Positions 1 to 10,111 of a DNA stretch of 64,000 nt are shown here, one piece after another. The DNA lies in assembly GCF_010728725.1 (NCBI RefSeq), contig NZ_AP022606.1, positions 3,038,001 to 3,102,000 of the forward strand. Reading direction: 5' to 3'. The notes under the pieces were generated by a model. That model saw nothing but the letters and a program-made list of their open reading frames with translations. It was not told the origin of the DNA and searched no databases. Numbering within the stretch: position 1 is the stretch's first letter; every line of letters starts with the position of its first letter. The position numbers and the translations under genes are program-made. The DNA comes from Mycobacterium branderi. Lineage in GTDB: Bacteria > Actinomycetota > Actinomycetes > Mycobacteriales > Mycobacteriaceae.

Positions 1-252
1 CCTGTCCCTAGTACGAGAGGACCGGGACGGACGAACCTCTGGTGCACCAGTTGTCCCGCCAGGGGCACCGCTGGATAGCCACGTTCGGCCAGGATAACCG
101 CTGAAAGCATCTAAGCGGGAAACCTTCTCCAAGACCAGGCTTCTCACCCTCTAGGAGGGATAAGGCCCCCCGCAGACCACGGGATCAATAGACCAGACCT
201 ACACACCCGGCAACGGGCGCAGGGAACTGGCACTAACCGGCCGAAAACTTAC
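1..252 (+). rRNA. rrl: 23S ribosomal RNA, 3' end (partial)
   Basis: The window opens inside the 3' domain of 23S rRNA. The sarcin-ricin loop sequence (AGTACGAGAGGACC) is at about 10-23 and the usual actinobacterial 3' tail follows. The exact mature 3' end is not marked; it should fall near 245-255, where the terminal helix sequence CGGCCGAAAACTTAC ends. The 5' part lies outside the window. It belongs to the same transcript as the 5S gene that follows. Confidence 0.95.
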
Positions 253-328
253 CCACACGCAACCACACCACAACCCCCACAACCCCACCCCACCACCAAC
301 AACTAAACTAGAATAGAATTCAATAAAG

Positions 329-444
329 TTACGGCGGTCCATAGCGGCAGGGAAACGCCCGGCCCCATCCCGAACCCGGAAGCTAAGCCTGCCAGCGCCG
401 ATGATACTACCCACCCCGGGTGGAAAAGTAGGACACCGCCGAAC
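329..444 (+). rRNA. rrf: 5S ribosomal RNA
   Basis: About 116 nt starting TTACGGCGG and ending CCGCCGAAC, so the two ends pair as the 5S terminal helix. The internal CCCGAACCCGGAAGCTAAG block is the standard bacterial 5S loop region. It sits about 75 nt after the 23S end, as in mycobacterial rrn operons, and is followed by a terminator. End positions are good to within 1-2 nt. Confidence 0.95.
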
Positions 445-450
445 ACCCAC

Positions 451-479
451 AAAAAGGGCACCCACAAGGTGCCCTTTTT
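451..479 (+). terminator. rho-independent terminator of the rRNA operon
   Basis: A 7-bp perfect stem GGGCACC / GGTGCCC with a 5-nt loop (CACAA) is flanked by five A before and five T after. This is a textbook intrinsic terminator. The A tract makes it usable from both sides, so it can also stop ogt transcripts arriving from the right. Confidence 0.9.
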
Positions 480-484
480 CAATT

Positions 485-982
485 CTAATCGAAAAGCGTG
501 AGAGTCGCGGATTTATGGCGTTTCTCTAATTCGAGAAGTGATCGCTTACGGTCCAAACCGCCGCCATAGCCGGTAAGGCTTCCGCTCGCGCCGATTACCC
601 GGTGGCACGGCACGATAATGGCAATAGGGTTACGGCCATTGGCCAATCCGACCGCCCGTGCCGCGCCAACAGCCCCAATCTGTCTTGCGATTTCGCCGTA
701 GGAGCGAGTTTCGCCGTAGGGGATCGTCGTAAGCGCGTGCCAGACTCGGCGCTGAAACTCGGTCCCGGCCATGTCGAGTCTCAGCTCGAATTCGGTGCGA
801 TTGCCGGCGAAATATGCTTCAAGTTGATCGACGGCGTCCTGAAATGCGTCCTCATCGAGCGTCCAGTCAGCACGGCTGGGCTCATACGTCTGATCGACCA
901 TGCGCAGGTTTGTCAAGACGTCGCCGCGCCCGGCCAGCGTCAGCGGGCCAATCGGGCTGTCGATGGTGCGGTAGTGGATCAT
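485..982 (-). CDS. ogt: methylated-DNA--protein-cysteine methyltransferase
   Basis: 165 aa, the same length as I recall for M. tuberculosis Ogt (Rv1316c). It repairs O6-methylguanine by transferring the methyl group to its own cysteine, a suicide reaction. The acceptor motif IVPCHRV is present with the Cys at residue 126, followed by the GYGGG loop of the family. The ATG at 982 is chosen because it overlaps the stop of the upstream ada/alkA gene (ATGA). An in-frame extension further upstream would run inside that gene and has no family support. It forms a two-gene alkylation-repair operon with ada/alkA. Confidence 0.95.
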   Translation of the reverse strand: MIHYRTIDSPIGPLTLAGRGDVLTNLRMVDQTYEPSRADWTLDEDAFQDAVDQLEAYFAGNRTEFELRLDMAGTEFQRRVWHALTTIPYGETRSYGEIARQIGAVGAARAVGLANGRNPIAIIVPCHRVIGASGSLTGYGGGLDRKRSLLELEKRHKSATLTLFD

Positions 983-2466
983 GCGATCTCCTTTGAGGGC
1001 CAATGGTTCACCGGATGGTCCAGCGTCGTCCAGAGATGCTGGGTGGCGTAGGACCGCCATGGGCGCCACCGCAGGCTGCGCTCGATGAGCGCCCGCTGAT
1101 CCGCCGGTAGACCCAGCTGTTTGGCGGCCAGTCGCAGTCCGAGGTCGCTGGCCGGAAAAGCATCCGGGTCGCCCAGTGCACGCATGGCAATCACTTCGGC
1201 CGTCCAAGGACCCACGCCGGGCAACATCAGCAGCTGCTGGCGGGCCGCCTCCCAGTCGCAACCCGAGTCGAGCACCACGCGGCCGTCGGCGAGTCCCGCG
1301 ACCAACGCCGTCACTGTGCGTCGCCGCGCCTTGGGCACCGCCAGATGAGCCGGGTCGATCTCGGCCAGTTGCTCGACCGACGGGAAGGTGTGTGACAGGC
1401 TGCCACCGGCATCCGGTACCGGTTGCCCGTAAGCGGCGACCAGCCTGCCCGCGTGGGTGCTGGCGGCTTTTGTCGAGACCTGTTGAGCCAGCACGGCGCG
1501 GATGGCCAGTTCGCTTTCGTCGACGGTGCGAGGAATGCGTTGGCCCGGCGCCTTGGCTACCACCGCGGCGAGCTCAGGGTCAGCCGTCAACACGTCGATC
1601 ACCGCCTCGGGGTCGGCGTCGAGGTCCAACAGCCGTCGGCACCGGGCGATCGCCGTCGTCAGGTCGCGGAAGTCGTCGAGCACCAGCTGGCAGCGGACGT
1701 GATCGGGTGCCGGCGCGAGGCTGACGACGCCGTTGCCCGCCGGGAGTCGCAGTGAGCGGCGGTACATGCCGTCGCGCACTTCTTCGCAGCCGGGGACCGC
1801 GCCCGCGGCCAGGTGACCGAAGACGCCTTCGTAGGCGAACGGTGTCCGTACCGGCAGGCGCAGTGTCACCGACCCCGGTGAGGTGTGGTTGCACCCGAAG
1901 TGGGCCGCGGCCCGTTGGCGTAACGCGGTGGGAGTGCTGTCGCACACTGCCCGCAGCGTCTCGTTGAACTGGCGGATGCTGGAAAATCCCGCGGCGAACG
2001 CGACGTCGCTGAATGGCAGGTCGGTCGTCTCGATCAGCACGCGGGCGGTCTGCGTGCGCTGAGCGCGGGCCAGCGCGAGCGGTCCCGCGCCGAGCTCGGC
2101 CTGCAGCAACCGCTCCAGCTGACGCGCGGTGTAGCCGAGGCGGGCGGCCAGGCCGCCGACGCCTTCGCGGTCCACGGTGCCGTCGGCGATGAGTCGCATT
2201 GCCCGCGCGACGACGTCACCGCGCACGTTCCATTCCGGCGAACCCGGCGACGCGTCCGGCCGGCACCGCTTGCACGCCCTAAAGCCGGCCCGCTGGGCGG
2301 CCGCCGCGGTCGGGTAGAACCGCACGTTCCGGGCAAACGGTGGCCGCACGGGACAGCTGGGCCGGCAATAGATGCCGGTGGTTAATACGGCGGTGACGAA
2401 CCAGCCGTCGAACCGGGCGTCCTTGGACTGCACGGCCCGATAGCAGCGGTCGAAGTCTTCATGCAC
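979..2466 (-). CDS. alkA: Ada-type regulator fused to 3-methyladenine DNA glycosylase AlkA
   Basis: 495 aa, homologue of Rv1317c. Domains in order: an Ada zinc/methyl-acceptor domain (Cys34, Cys38, Cys65, Cys68), an AraC-type helix-turn-helix (about 80-185), then an AlkA N-terminal fold and HhH-GPD glycosylase (about 200-490). The last contains LPGVGPWTAE and the catalytic Asp in FPASDLG. The protein should sense methyl phosphotriesters, activate its own operon and excise alkylated bases. The GTG at 2466 (VHEDFDRC) is preferred over the GTG at 2499 because it matches the family N terminus. It is translationally coupled to ogt by a 4-bp overlap. Confidence 0.93.
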   Translation of the reverse strand: MHEDFDRCYRAVQSKDARFDGWFVTAVLTTGIYCRPSCPVRPPFARNVRFYPTAAAAQRAGFRACKRCRPDASPGSPEWNVRGDVVARAMRLIADGTVDREGVGGLAARLGYTARQLERLLQAELGAGPLALARAQRTQTARVLIETTDLPFSDVAFAAGFSSIRQFNETLRAVCDSTPTALRQRAAAHFGCNHTSPGSVTLRLPVRTPFAYEGVFGHLAAGAVPGCEEVRDGMYRRSLRLPAGNGVVSLAPAPDHVRCQLVLDDFRDLTTAIARCRRLLDLDADPEAVIDVLTADPELAAVVAKAPGQRIPRTVDESELAIRAVLAQQVSTKAASTHAGRLVAAYGQPVPDAGGSLSHTFPSVEQLAEIDPAHLAVPKARRRTVTALVAGLADGRVVLDSGCDWEAARQQLLMLPGVGPWTAEVIAMRALGDPDAFPASDLGLRLAAKQLGLPADQRALIERSLRWRPWRSYATQHLWTTLDHPVNHWPSKEIA

Positions 2467-2529
2467 GATTCGACCATTACACCTGGGCGCCGACAGCACT
2501 AGCGGAAAAGCGACATCAACGTGATGGCG

Positions 2530-4134
2530 CTAGGCGAGGGTGGCCAGCCGGGTGGGCTCGTCGTGGCCGCGGAGCGTGACAGTCTCACCGAACGACCAAT
2601 GGGCACGCTCCTCGTCGCTGGCGCACTCGATCGCATCCGACGACGCCAACAACCGCGTGGGTTGCGACTTGGCCAGTTCGCTGAGCCGCGCCGCTTCGTT
2701 GACCGGCTCACCGATCACCGTGTATTCGAATCGTTCCTTGGCGCCGACGTTGCCGGCGACCACCTGTCCCGCCGCCACCCCGATGCCGGCTTGGCACTCC
2801 GACACCTCGCGCTCCAGCCGCTCGGCGATGGCGCGAGCGGCGGCCAGCGCGTGGTCCTCGGGATGCTCCAGGCGATTTGGCGCACCGAAGATGGCCAGTG
2901 TCGCGTCACCTTCGAACTTGTTGACGAGTCCGCGATGGCGGTCGACCTCGTCGACGATCACCGCGAAGAACCGGTTGAGCAATTTCACGATCTCCGTGGC
3001 CGGTCGCTTCGTCACCAACTGCGTCGAAGCGACGATGTCGACGAAAATCACTGCCACATGGCGTTCTTCGCCACCGAGCTGGGGCCGCTCCCGTTCAGCG
3101 GCCGCGGCCACTTCGCGACCGACATGGCGGCCGAACAGGTCGCGCACGCGTTCGCGCTCTCGCAGTCCGTTGACCATCGCGTTGAAACCGCTTTGCAATT
3201 CCCCGAGTTCGGTGCCGTCGAACGCCACCAAATCGACCTTCAGGTCGCCCTGTTCGACGCGCTTGAGCGCGGCGCGCACAACCCGCACGGGTGTTGCGAT
3301 GAGCCAGGACAGCAGCCACATCAGCGTGAATCCGAACACCAGCGTGGCCGCCGACAAGATCAGCACCGCCACCCCGAACTGCGTCTCGGTCATGTTGCGC
3401 AGTACCAGCGCGAAAAACGCGGTCAGCGCGATGCCGATCACTGGCACACCGGAACCCAGCATCCACACCATCATGGTCCGGCCCATGATGCCCGGGGCGA
3501 AACGCCGTGGCGGCGGCCCGGCCTCGAGCGCCTGGGCGGCCACCGGCCGCAGCGTGAACTCGAAAATGAGATAGCACGCTGTGGCGACCAAGACACCGCA
3601 AAAGCTCACCGAAAACAGGGTTTGCGGAATGAACAGGCTGTTGGTCAGCCCGTAGAGAGTCGTGAACAGCGCCGCTCCCATACCCCACAGGATGAAGTTG
3701 ACGGCCGCCGCCCGCGCCGGAGCCTGGAAGGTGTTGCGCTCGTCGGACCCGCTGGGCTTGCGTTCTTCGATCGCCCAGCGCAGTACGCCGACCGTGCGCC
3801 GGGTGATCCAATAGGTACCCAGTACCAGCGCGACCCCGATATAGGCCGGCACGGCCGCGAAGGTGAGCCATGCGGGCGCGTCGGAAAAGACGCTGGGTAC
3901 CGGAAAGGCGATGCTGAGCAACAGCAGATCCACGCCGATCCCGATCAGGTTCACCCCGACGATGAACACCGTGAGGATGACCTGAATGCGCACCCGCCGG
4001 CGCCGTTGGCTTTCCGATACCTTGCCGAGCAGCCAGGAGCCGTACGCCGGGGTCTCGGGTAGCCGACCGCTCTGCCGGGTCACGCGCTCCAGCAGCCGGC
4101 CCAGCCGTTGGGCCAGTGTTCTCTGGGCCATCAT
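2530..4134 (-). CDS. membrane adenylate cyclase with HAMP domain (class III)
   Basis: 534 aa, related to Rv1318c/Rv1319c/Rv1320c. The N-terminal half (about 60-280) has roughly six hydrophobic segments. A HAMP linker (about 290-340) and a class III cyclase domain (about 355-530) follow. The metal-binding aspartates are in the FVDIVAST and EGDATLAIFG motifs, and the Lys before EGDA is present, so it should be active on ATP. HAMP domains pass a membrane signal to the catalytic domain. M. tuberculosis has three adjacent copies here; this genome has one. It is divergent from nucS. Confidence 0.9.
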   Translation of the reverse strand: MMAQRTLAQRLGRLLERVTRQSGRLPETPAYGSWLLGKVSESQRRRRVRIQVILTVFIVGVNLIGIGVDLLLLSIAFPVPSVFSDAPAWLTFAAVPAYIGVALVLGTYWITRRTVGVLRWAIEERKPSGSDERNTFQAPARAAAVNFILWGMGAALFTTLYGLTNSLFIPQTLFSVSFCGVLVATACYLIFEFTLRPVAAQALEAGPPPRRFAPGIMGRTMMVWMLGSGVPVIGIALTAFFALVLRNMTETQFGVAVLILSAATLVFGFTLMWLLSWLIATPVRVVRAALKRVEQGDLKVDLVAFDGTELGELQSGFNAMVNGLRERERVRDLFGRHVGREVAAAAERERPQLGGEERHVAVIFVDIVASTQLVTKRPATEIVKLLNRFFAVIVDEVDRHRGLVNKFEGDATLAIFGAPNRLEHPEDHALAAARAIAERLEREVSECQAGIGVAAGQVVAGNVGAKERFEYTVIGEPVNEAARLSELAKSQPTRLLASSDAIECASDEERAHWSFGETVTLRGHDEPTRLATLA

Positions 4135-4174
4135 GGTGGCGTCAGCCTAATTTGTCCGCTCGACGGCCCTTAAG

Positions 4175-4855
4175 GTGAGTCGCGTGCGTCTCGTGATCGC
4201 CCGGTGCACGGTCGACTACCTGGGCCGGCTCACCGCCCATCTGCCGTCCGCGCGTCGGCTTCTGCTTTTCAAGGCGGACGGCTCGGTGAGCGTGCATGCC
4301 GACGACCGGGCCTACAAACCGCTGAACTGGATGAGCCCGCCGTGCCGGCTCACCGAGGAGCTCGACGGGCCGCAGCCGGTCTGGGTGGTCGAGAACAAGG
4401 CCGGGGAGCAGCTGCGGATCACAGTCGAGGAGATCGAGCATGACTCCTGTCATGAGCTGGGCGTGGATCCCGGGCTGGTCAAGGACGGCGTCGAGGCGCA
4501 TCTGCAGGCGCTGCTCGCCGAACATGTCGAGCTGCTCGGCGCCGGATACACCCTGGTGCGTCGGGAGTACATGACCCCGATCGGGCCGGTCGATCTGCTC
4601 TGCCGTGACGAGCAGGGCCGCTCCGTCGCTGTCGAGATCAAGCGGCGCGGCGAGATCGATGGTGTCGAGCAGCTCACCCGCTACCTCGAATTGCTCAACC
4701 GCGACAGCTTGCTGGCACCGGTGAGCGGGGTATTCGCGGCGCAACAGATCAAGCCACAGGCCCGGACTTTGGCCATCGATCGTGGAATCCGTTGTCTGAC
4801 ATTGGATTACGATCAAATGCGAGGCATGGATAGCGACGAATACCGGCTATTCTGA
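4175..4855 (+). CDS. nucS: endonuclease NucS (mismatch-specific, EndoMS family)
   Basis: 226 aa, homologue of Rv1321, which is NucS in mycobacteria, the enzyme that replaces MutS/MutL mismatch repair in actinobacteria. The C-terminal half carries the PD-(D/E)XK-type nuclease core: [12 protein letters not shown] with the metal-binding Asp, then VAVEIKRRG with Glu-x-Lys. The protein ends in YRLF, where the family carries its beta-clamp contact. The GTG at 4175 gives the same length as the M. tuberculosis protein. The next gene starts 3 nt after its stop, so the two are probably co-transcribed. Confidence 0.93.
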   Translation: MSRVRLVIARCTVDYLGRLTAHLPSARRLLLFKADGSVSVHADDRAYKPLNWMSPPCRLTEELDGPQPVWVVENKAGEQLRITVEEIEHDSCHELGVDPGLVKDGVEAHLQALLAEHVELLGAGYTLVRREYMTPIGPVDLLCRDEQGRSVAVEIKRRGEIDGVEQLTRYLELLNRDSLLAPVSGVFAAQQIKPQARTLAIDRGIRCLTLDYDQMRGMDSDEYRLF

Positions 4856-4858
4856 AAT

Positions 4859-5155
4859 ATGGCCCGGCGTCGCACACCACCACGTCGGCAGCAGCCGGCA
4901 AGGCCGCTGCCGGGTATGCGACGGCTGGAAACCGGGCCTGACGGCTACGAGTACGAAGTGCGGCCCGTTGCCGCCGCTCGAGCCGCCAAGACATACCGAT
5001 GCCCGGGCTGCGACCACGAAATCCGTTCCGGGACAGCACATGTGGTGGTATGGCGCGCTGATGCGGGGGAGGCCGCGGTGGAAGACCGCCGACACTGGCA
5101 CACGCCGTGCTGGGCCAACCGCGCAACCCGCGGGCCTACGCGCAAGTGGACTTAG
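4859..5155 (+). CDS. small zinc-ribbon-like protein (Rv1322 homologue)
   Basis: 98 aa. The N terminus is Arg/Pro-rich and basic. The core has CPGCDHEI followed about 30 residues later by HWHTPCW, so a Cys/His metal site like a small zinc ribbon is likely. Databases often label this family an ATP/GTP-binding protein, but I see no nucleotide-binding motif. It begins 3 nt after nucS and is probably in its transcript, so a link to nucleic acids is possible but unproven. Its stop overlaps the convergent epimerase gene by 4 bp. Confidence 0.8.
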   Translation: MARRRTPPRRQQPARPLPGMRRLETGPDGYEYEVRPVAAARAAKTYRCPGCDHEIRSGTAHVVVWRADAGEAAVEDRRHWHTPCWANRATRGPTRKWT

Positions 5156-5628
5156 TGGGCCGAATCGGCTGCCGGCTCGACCAACTCGATCAAAACGCCG
5201 CCGGCGTCTTTCGGGTGGATGAAGTTGATCCGCGAATCCGCGGTGCCGCGCCGCGGCGCGTCGTAGAGCAGCCGGACGCCCTGGCTGCGCAGCCGCTCGG
5301 TCAGCGCCTCCAGGTCGCTGACCCGGTAGGCCAGTTGCTGGATGCCCGGCCCGCGCTTGTCGAGGAATTTCGCGATCGCCGACGACTCGTCGATCGGGGC
5401 CATCAGCTGGACCTGCGCGCTGCCGACCGGAGCGCCGCGCACCGAAAGCATCGCCTCGCGGATGCCCTGCTCGTCGTTGACTTCCTCGTGCAGCACGATC
5501 ATGCCGAGGTGGTCGTGGTACCAGGCGATCGCCGCGTCGAGGTCGGGCACCGCGATGCCGACGTGATCGACCGCCGTCACCAACGCGCTGGCCAGCGTAC
5601 GACGGACATCAACGTGTTCGGTGGTCAT
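5152..5628 (-). CDS. mce: methylmalonyl-CoA epimerase
   Basis: 158 aa, homologue of Rv1322A; vicinal-oxygen-chelate fold. It interconverts (S)- and (R)-methylmalonyl-CoA, linking propionyl-CoA from odd-chain or sterol breakdown to succinyl-CoA. The first metal-ligand His lies in VDHVGIAVPDLD near the N terminus, and the FIHPKDAGGVLIELVE ending holds further ligands (His, Glu). The ATG at 5628 (MTTEHVD) matches family N termini better than the longer reading to 5673. It is divergent from fadA4 across about 80 bp that must hold both promoters. Confidence 0.92.
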   Translation of the reverse strand: MTTEHVDVRRTLASALVTAVDHVGIAVPDLDAAIAWYHDHLGMIVLHEEVNDEQGIREAMLSVRGAPVGSAQVQLMAPIDESSAIAKFLDKRGPGIQQLAYRVSDLEALTERLRSQGVRLLYDAPRRGTADSRINFIHPKDAGGVLIELVEPAADSAH

Positions 5629-5708
5629 AACGTCACGGTAACCTGACGGGAAAGATTGCGCTTCATCGGCCACAAAATCGGCCGTTTTCGCCCCTTTCGG
5701 AGGTTCTC

Positions 5709-6890
5709 ATGACGACGTCGGTGATAGTTGCTGGAGCACGGACGCCCATCGGCAAGTTGATGGGCTCGCTGAAGGATTTCTCGGCCAGTGACCTGGGCGC
5801 CATCGCGATCGCCGGCGCTCTGGAGAAGGCCAAGGTGCCCGCGTCGGCGGTCGAATACGTGATCATGGGCCAGGTGCTGACGGCAGGAGCCGGGCAGATG
5901 CCCGCCCGTCAGGCCGCGGTCGCCGCCGGCATCGGTTGGGATGTGCCCGCGCTGACCATCAACAAGATGTGCCTGTCCGGCATCGACGCGATCGCCCTGG
6001 CCGACCAGCTCATCCGGGCAGGCGAGTTCGACGTCGTGGTCGCCGGCGGCCAGGAGTCCATGACCAAGGCCCCGCATCTGCTGATCGACAGCCGGGCCGG
6101 CTACAAGTACGGCGATGTGACGGTGCGCGACCACATGGCCTACGACGGGCTGCACGACGTGTTCACCGACCAGCCGATGGGTGCGCTGACCGAGCAGCGC
6201 AACGACACCGACAAGTTCACCCGCCGCGAACAGGACGAGTTCGCCGCGCGCTCACACCAGAAGGCGGCCGCCGCCTGGAAGGACGGCGTCTTCGCAGACG
6301 AGGTTGTGCCGGTGAATATCCCGCAGCGCAAAGGGGATCCGCTGGAGTTCAACGAGGACGAAGGCATTCGCGCCAACACCACGGCGGAATCGCTGGCCGG
6401 CCTCAAGCCGGCGTTCCGCAAGGACGGCACCATCACGGCGGGGTCGTCGTCGCAGATCTCCGACGGTGCGGCCGCGGTCGTCGTGATGAACAAGGCCAAG
6501 GCCGAAGAACTCGGGTTGTCGTGGTTGGTGGAGATCGGAGCGCACGGCGTGGTGGCCGGTCCGGACTCGACGCTGCAGTCGCAGCCCGCCAACGCAATCA
6601 AGAAAGCGCTTGGCCGCGAGGGCATCTCGGTCGACCAACTTGACGTGGTGGAGATCAACGAGGCGTTCGCAGCGGTGGCGCTCGCGTCGACCAGGGAACT
6701 GGGTGTCGACCCCGAAATCGTCAACGTCAACGGCGGCGCGATCGCGGTCGGTCATCCGATCGGCATGTCGGGTGCGCGCATCACGCTGCATGCGGCTCTC
6801 GAATTGGCGCGCCGCGGCTCCGGCTACGGCGTCGCAGCCCTGTGCGGCGCCGGCGGTCAGGGCGACGCGCTGATCCTGCGGGCCGGCTGA
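5709..6890 (+). CDS. fadA4: acetyl-CoA C-acetyltransferase (thiolase)
   Basis: 393 aa, homologue of FadA4 (Rv1323). It condenses or cleaves acetoacetyl-CoA. The nucleophilic Cys88 is in NKMCLSG, the catalytic His in the [11 protein letters not shown] block, and the second Cys in CGAGGQG. These are the complete thiolase signatures. A GGAGG-like site (tttcggaggttctcATG) precedes the start. Its position next to methylmalonyl-CoA epimerase is conserved in mycobacteria and fits short-chain acyl-CoA metabolism. Confidence 0.94.
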   Translation: MTTSVIVAGARTPIGKLMGSLKDFSASDLGAIAIAGALEKAKVPASAVEYVIMGQVLTAGAGQMPARQAAVAAGIGWDVPALTINKMCLSGIDAIALADQLIRAGEFDVVVAGGQESMTKAPHLLIDSRAGYKYGDVTVRDHMAYDGLHDVFTDQPMGALTEQRNDTDKFTRREQDEFAARSHQKAAAAWKDGVFADEVVPVNIPQRKGDPLEFNEDEGIRANTTAESLAGLKPAFRKDGTITAGSSSQISDGAAAVVVMNKAKAEELGLSWLVEIGAHGVVAGPDSTLQSQPANAIKKALGREGISVDQLDVVEINEAFAAVALASTRELGVDPEIVNVNGGAIAVGHPIGMSGARITLHAALELARRGSGYGVAALCGAGGQGDALILRAG

Positions 6891-6991
6891 TAGTTGCTGG
6901 CGTTGCCCCGGGAGGGCGGCTGTGATTTTGGTCACCGAAGCCCCGCGACCGGGTGGCGGGACACCGGTGGCGTCGTGCCAGACTTGACGAC

Positions 6992-7903
6992 GTGAGCCGT
7001 CCCCGACCCCCGATTGGGCCCGCCCTCGCGGGAGCGGTCGACCTGTCCGCACTCAAGCAGCGGGCCCAGCAGAGTTCATCCGCAGGCCGCGACGCCGGCG
7101 CCGGCTCGGGGAAGCCGGCCGGGGTCGAGATCACCACCGCCAACTTCGAAGACGAGGTGTTGGTCCGGTCCAATCAGGCGCCGGTCGTGGTGTTGTTGTG
7201 GTCGCCACGCAGCGATGTGTGCCTGCAGCTTGCCGAGATCCTGGGCGGTCTGGCCGCCGACGACGGCGGCAAGTGGTCACTGGCGACCGTCAACGTCGAC
7301 ACCGTTCCCGAGGTGGCCCAGATCTTCGGCATCCAGGTGGTGCCGACCGTGGTGGCATTGGCCGCCGGGCAGCCGCTGTCGAGCTTTCAGGGCATGCAGC
7401 CGGCCGACCAGCTACGCCGCTGGGTGGACTCGCTGCTGTCGGCGACCGCCGGAAAGCTCAGCGGCGCACCCGATTCCGAGGGCGCCGAGGAAGTCGACCC
7501 GGCGCTGGCGCAGGCACGCCAACAGCTTCAGGACGGTGACTTCGTCGCGGCGCTCGACTCGTATCAGGCGATCCTGGACGCCAATCCCAACCATGCCGAA
7601 GCCAAGGGCGCGGTCCGCCAGATCGCTTTCCTGATGCGCGCGACGGAACAGCCGCCGGATGCGGTGGCGGTCGCCGACGCGGCGCCCGACGACATCGACG
7701 CCGCCTTTGCTGCCGCCGACGTGCAGCTCCTCAACCAGGATGTGACCGGCGCCTTTGACCGGCTGATCGCCCTGGTGCGACGGACTTCCGGCGACGAGCG
7801 CACGAAAGTTCGCACCCGGCTCATCGAGTTGTTCGAGCTGTTTGATCCGGCCGACCCTGAAGTGATCGCCGGCCGGCGCAACCTCGCCAACGCGCTGTAC
7901 TGA
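6992..7903 (+). CDS. thioredoxin-fold/TPR co-chaperone-like protein (Rv1324, CnoX-type)
   Basis: 303 aa from the GTG at 6992 (VSRPRPPIGPALAGAVDLS). An ATG at 6953 would add residues with no family support. Residues about 45-150 form a thioredoxin fold, but the usual CxxC is replaced: the WSPRSDVC segment keeps only one Cys, so it is not a normal redox thioredoxin. After about 160 the sequence is helical and TPR-like, as in YbbN/CnoX, which hold unfolded proteins for chaperonins. It is convergent with glgB, with a 5-bp gap. Confidence 0.88.
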   Translation: MSRPRPPIGPALAGAVDLSALKQRAQQSSSAGRDAGAGSGKPAGVEITTANFEDEVLVRSNQAPVVVLLWSPRSDVCLQLAEILGGLAADDGGKWSLATVNVDTVPEVAQIFGIQVVPTVVALAAGQPLSSFQGMQPADQLRRWVDSLLSATAGKLSGAPDSEGAEEVDPALAQARQQLQDGDFVAALDSYQAILDANPNHAEAKGAVRQIAFLMRATEQPPDAVAVADAAPDDIDAAFAAADVQLLNQDVTGAFDRLIALVRRTSGDERTKVRTRLIELFELFDPADPEVIAGRRNLANALY

Positions 7904-7908
7904 GCGCC

Positions 7909-10104
7909 TTACTCAGGTTCCAGCCAGAGCGCCGAGTTGGGCGGCAACACCAGCACCGCCGACGCCGGGCGGCCGTGCCATGGCTCGTCGGTCGCTTCGA
8001 CGCCGCCGAGGTTTCCGATACCGCTGCCGTGGTAGTCGGCCGCGTCGGTGTTGAGCACCTCGCGCCAGCGGCCGGCCGTGGGTAGGCCGAGCCGGTAGTT
8101 GCTGTGCTCGACGCCGGCGAAATTGAACACGCACGCCATGACCGAGCCGTCGCTGCCGTAGCGCAGGAAGCTCAACACGTTGTTAGCCGAGTCGTTGGCG
8201 TCGATCCAGGAGTAGCCGTCGGGGGTGGTGTCCTGACTCCACAGTGCCGGGCGGCTGCGGTAGATCGTGTTGATGTCACGCACAAAATGCAGGATGCCGG
8301 TGGAGAAGCTGTTCTCGTCGAGCTGGAACCAATCCAGACCGCGCTCCTCGGACCATTCGGCGCGCTGCCCGAATTCCTGTCCCATGAACAGCAGCTGCTT
8401 GCCGGGGTGGGCCCACTGGTAGGCCAGCAGGCTGCGCAGCCCGGCCGCCTTGAGGTGGTCGTTGCCGGGCATGCGTCCCCACAGCGTGCCCTTGCCGTGC
8501 ACCACCTCGTCGTGGCTGAGCGGCAGCACGAAGTTCTCGCTGAACGCGTACAGCATCGAGAAGGTGATCTCGTGGTGGTGATAGCTGCGATGCACCGGGT
8601 CGTGGCTGATGTAGTCGAGCGTGTCGTGCATCCAGCCCATATTCCACTTCATCGAAAAGCCAAGGCCGCCAACATTGGTCGGTCGTGACACACCGGGCCA
8701 TGACGTCGACTCCTCGGCGACGGTGACGATGCCCGGCGCCACCCGGTGCGCGGTGGCGTTCATCTCCTGCAGAAACTGCACTGCTTCCAGGTTTTCCCGG
8801 CCGCCGTAGATGTTCGGCGTCCAGCCGCCCGCGGGCCGCGAGTAGTCCAGGTAGAGCATCGAGGCGACGGCATCCACCCGCAGGCCGTCGACGTGGAACT
8901 CCTGCAGCCAGTACAGCGCGTTGGCCACCAGGAAATTGCGAACCTCTGGGCGGCCGAAGTCGAACACGTAAGTGCCCCAGTCCAGTTGCTCGCCACGCTT
9001 GGGGTCGGAGTGCTCATAGAGCGGCGTGCCGTCGAACCTGCCCAGCGCCCAGGCATCCTTCGGGAAGTGCGCGGGGACCCAGTCCACGATGACGCCGATG
9101 CCGGCCTGGTGCAGGGTGTCGACCAGGTAGCGGTAGTCGTCGGGTGTGCCGAATCGCGACGTCGGCGCGTAATAGGACGTGACCTGGTAGCCCCACGAGC
9201 CCGCGAACGGGTGCTCGGCGACCGGAAGCATCTCGACATGGGTAAAGCCATGCGCCACAACGTAATCGGTCAGCTCACGCGCGAGGTCGCGGTAGCTCAG
9301 CCCGGGCCGCCATGATCCCAGGTGGACCTCGTAGGTGCTCATCGGCTCGAAAACCGGGTTGCGCCGGACGCGCTGGGTCATCCAATCGGAGTCGCCCCAG
9401 GTGTAGTCGCTGGCGTAGACCCGCGACGCGGTGTGCGGCGGCACCTCGGTGGCGAACGCGAACGGGTCGGCCCGGTCGGTGACGCTGCCGTCGGCGCCGT
9501 GCACCCGGAACTTGTAGAGGCCGTCGAGCGGGAAGTCGGGCCAGAACAGCTCCCACACACCGGAGGAGCCCAGTACCCGCATCGGTGCGTCGTTGCCGCC
9601 CCAGTGATTGAATTCCCCGATCAGGCTGACGCCCTTGGCATTCGGCGCCCACACGGCGAACGACACACCCTCGACGACACCGTCGGCGGTGGTGAACGAG
9701 CGGCGGTGCGCGCCCAGCACCTCCCACAGCCGCTCGTGGCGGCCCTCGGCGAACAGGTGCAGGTCCACTTCACCCAGCGTCGGCAGGAAGCGGTACGCGT
9801 CGGCGACGGTCTGGGGGTCAGCGCCGTCGTAGCTCACCTCCAGCCGGTAGTCGATGAGGTTGGTGAACGGCAGCGCGACGGCGAACAGACCGGAATCGAT
9901 GTGTTGCAGCGGATAGCGGTCCCCGCCGACGAGTGCGACAACTTCGGACGCGTGCGGCCGAAATGCCCGCACCACGGTGTGATTACCGTATTCGTGGGCA
10001 CCCAGGATGCTGTGCGGGTCGTGGTGCACGCCGGCTACCAGGCGATCCAGATCACTGGGCTCGGGCGTCAGGTGAGTCCTGGCGAGTTGGTCGGTCGGGG
10101 TCAT
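7909..10104 (-). CDS. glgB: 1,4-alpha-glucan branching enzyme
   Basis: 731 aa, the length I recall for M. tuberculosis GlgB (Rv1326c). It introduces alpha-1,6 branches into glycogen and capsular glucan. It has an N-terminal CBM48-like region (about 1-230) and a GH13 barrel. The nucleophile region is [10 protein letters not shown], the acid/base region TVAEEST, and [12 protein letters not shown] is the third conserved block. Seven nucleotides separate it from the upstream glgE, so the two are one operon and act in sequence: GlgE extends chains and GlgB branches them. M. tuberculosis has a PE gene (Rv1325c) just downstream; none is here. Confidence 0.96.
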   Translation of the reverse strand: MTPTDQLARTHLTPEPSDLDRLVAGVHHDPHSILGAHEYGNHTVVRAFRPHASEVVALVGGDRYPLQHIDSGLFAVALPFTNLIDYRLEVSYDGADPQTVADAYRFLPTLGEVDLHLFAEGRHERLWEVLGAHRRSFTTADGVVEGVSFAVWAPNAKGVSLIGEFNHWGGNDAPMRVLGSSGVWELFWPDFPLDGLYKFRVHGADGSVTDRADPFAFATEVPPHTASRVYASDYTWGDSDWMTQRVRRNPVFEPMSTYEVHLGSWRPGLSYRDLARELTDYVVAHGFTHVEMLPVAEHPFAGSWGYQVTSYYAPTSRFGTPDDYRYLVDTLHQAGIGVIVDWVPAHFPKDAWALGRFDGTPLYEHSDPKRGEQLDWGTYVFDFGRPEVRNFLVANALYWLQEFHVDGLRVDAVASMLYLDYSRPAGGWTPNIYGGRENLEAVQFLQEMNATAHRVAPGIVTVAEESTSWPGVSRPTNVGGLGFSMKWNMGWMHDTLDYISHDPVHRSYHHHEITFSMLYAFSENFVLPLSHDEVVHGKGTLWGRMPGNDHLKAAGLRSLLAYQWAHPGKQLLFMGQEFGQRAEWSEERGLDWFQLDENSFSTGILHFVRDINTIYRSRPALWSQDTTPDGYSWIDANDSANNVLSFLRYGSDGSVMACVFNFAGVEHSNYRLGLPTAGRWREVLNTDAADYHGSGIGNLGGVEATDEPWHGRPASAVLVLPPNSALWLEPE

Positions 10105-10111
10105 TGCGGCG

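Noticed and set aside
485..1261. 258-residue version of Ogt
   Set aside because: The extra N terminus overlaps the AlkA coding sequence; the ATG at 982 gives the usual family length.
2521..4062. 513-residue open frame opposite the adenylate cyclase
   Set aside because: No recognisable domains, very rich in His/Arg/Gln, and the other strand has a complete membrane cyclase.
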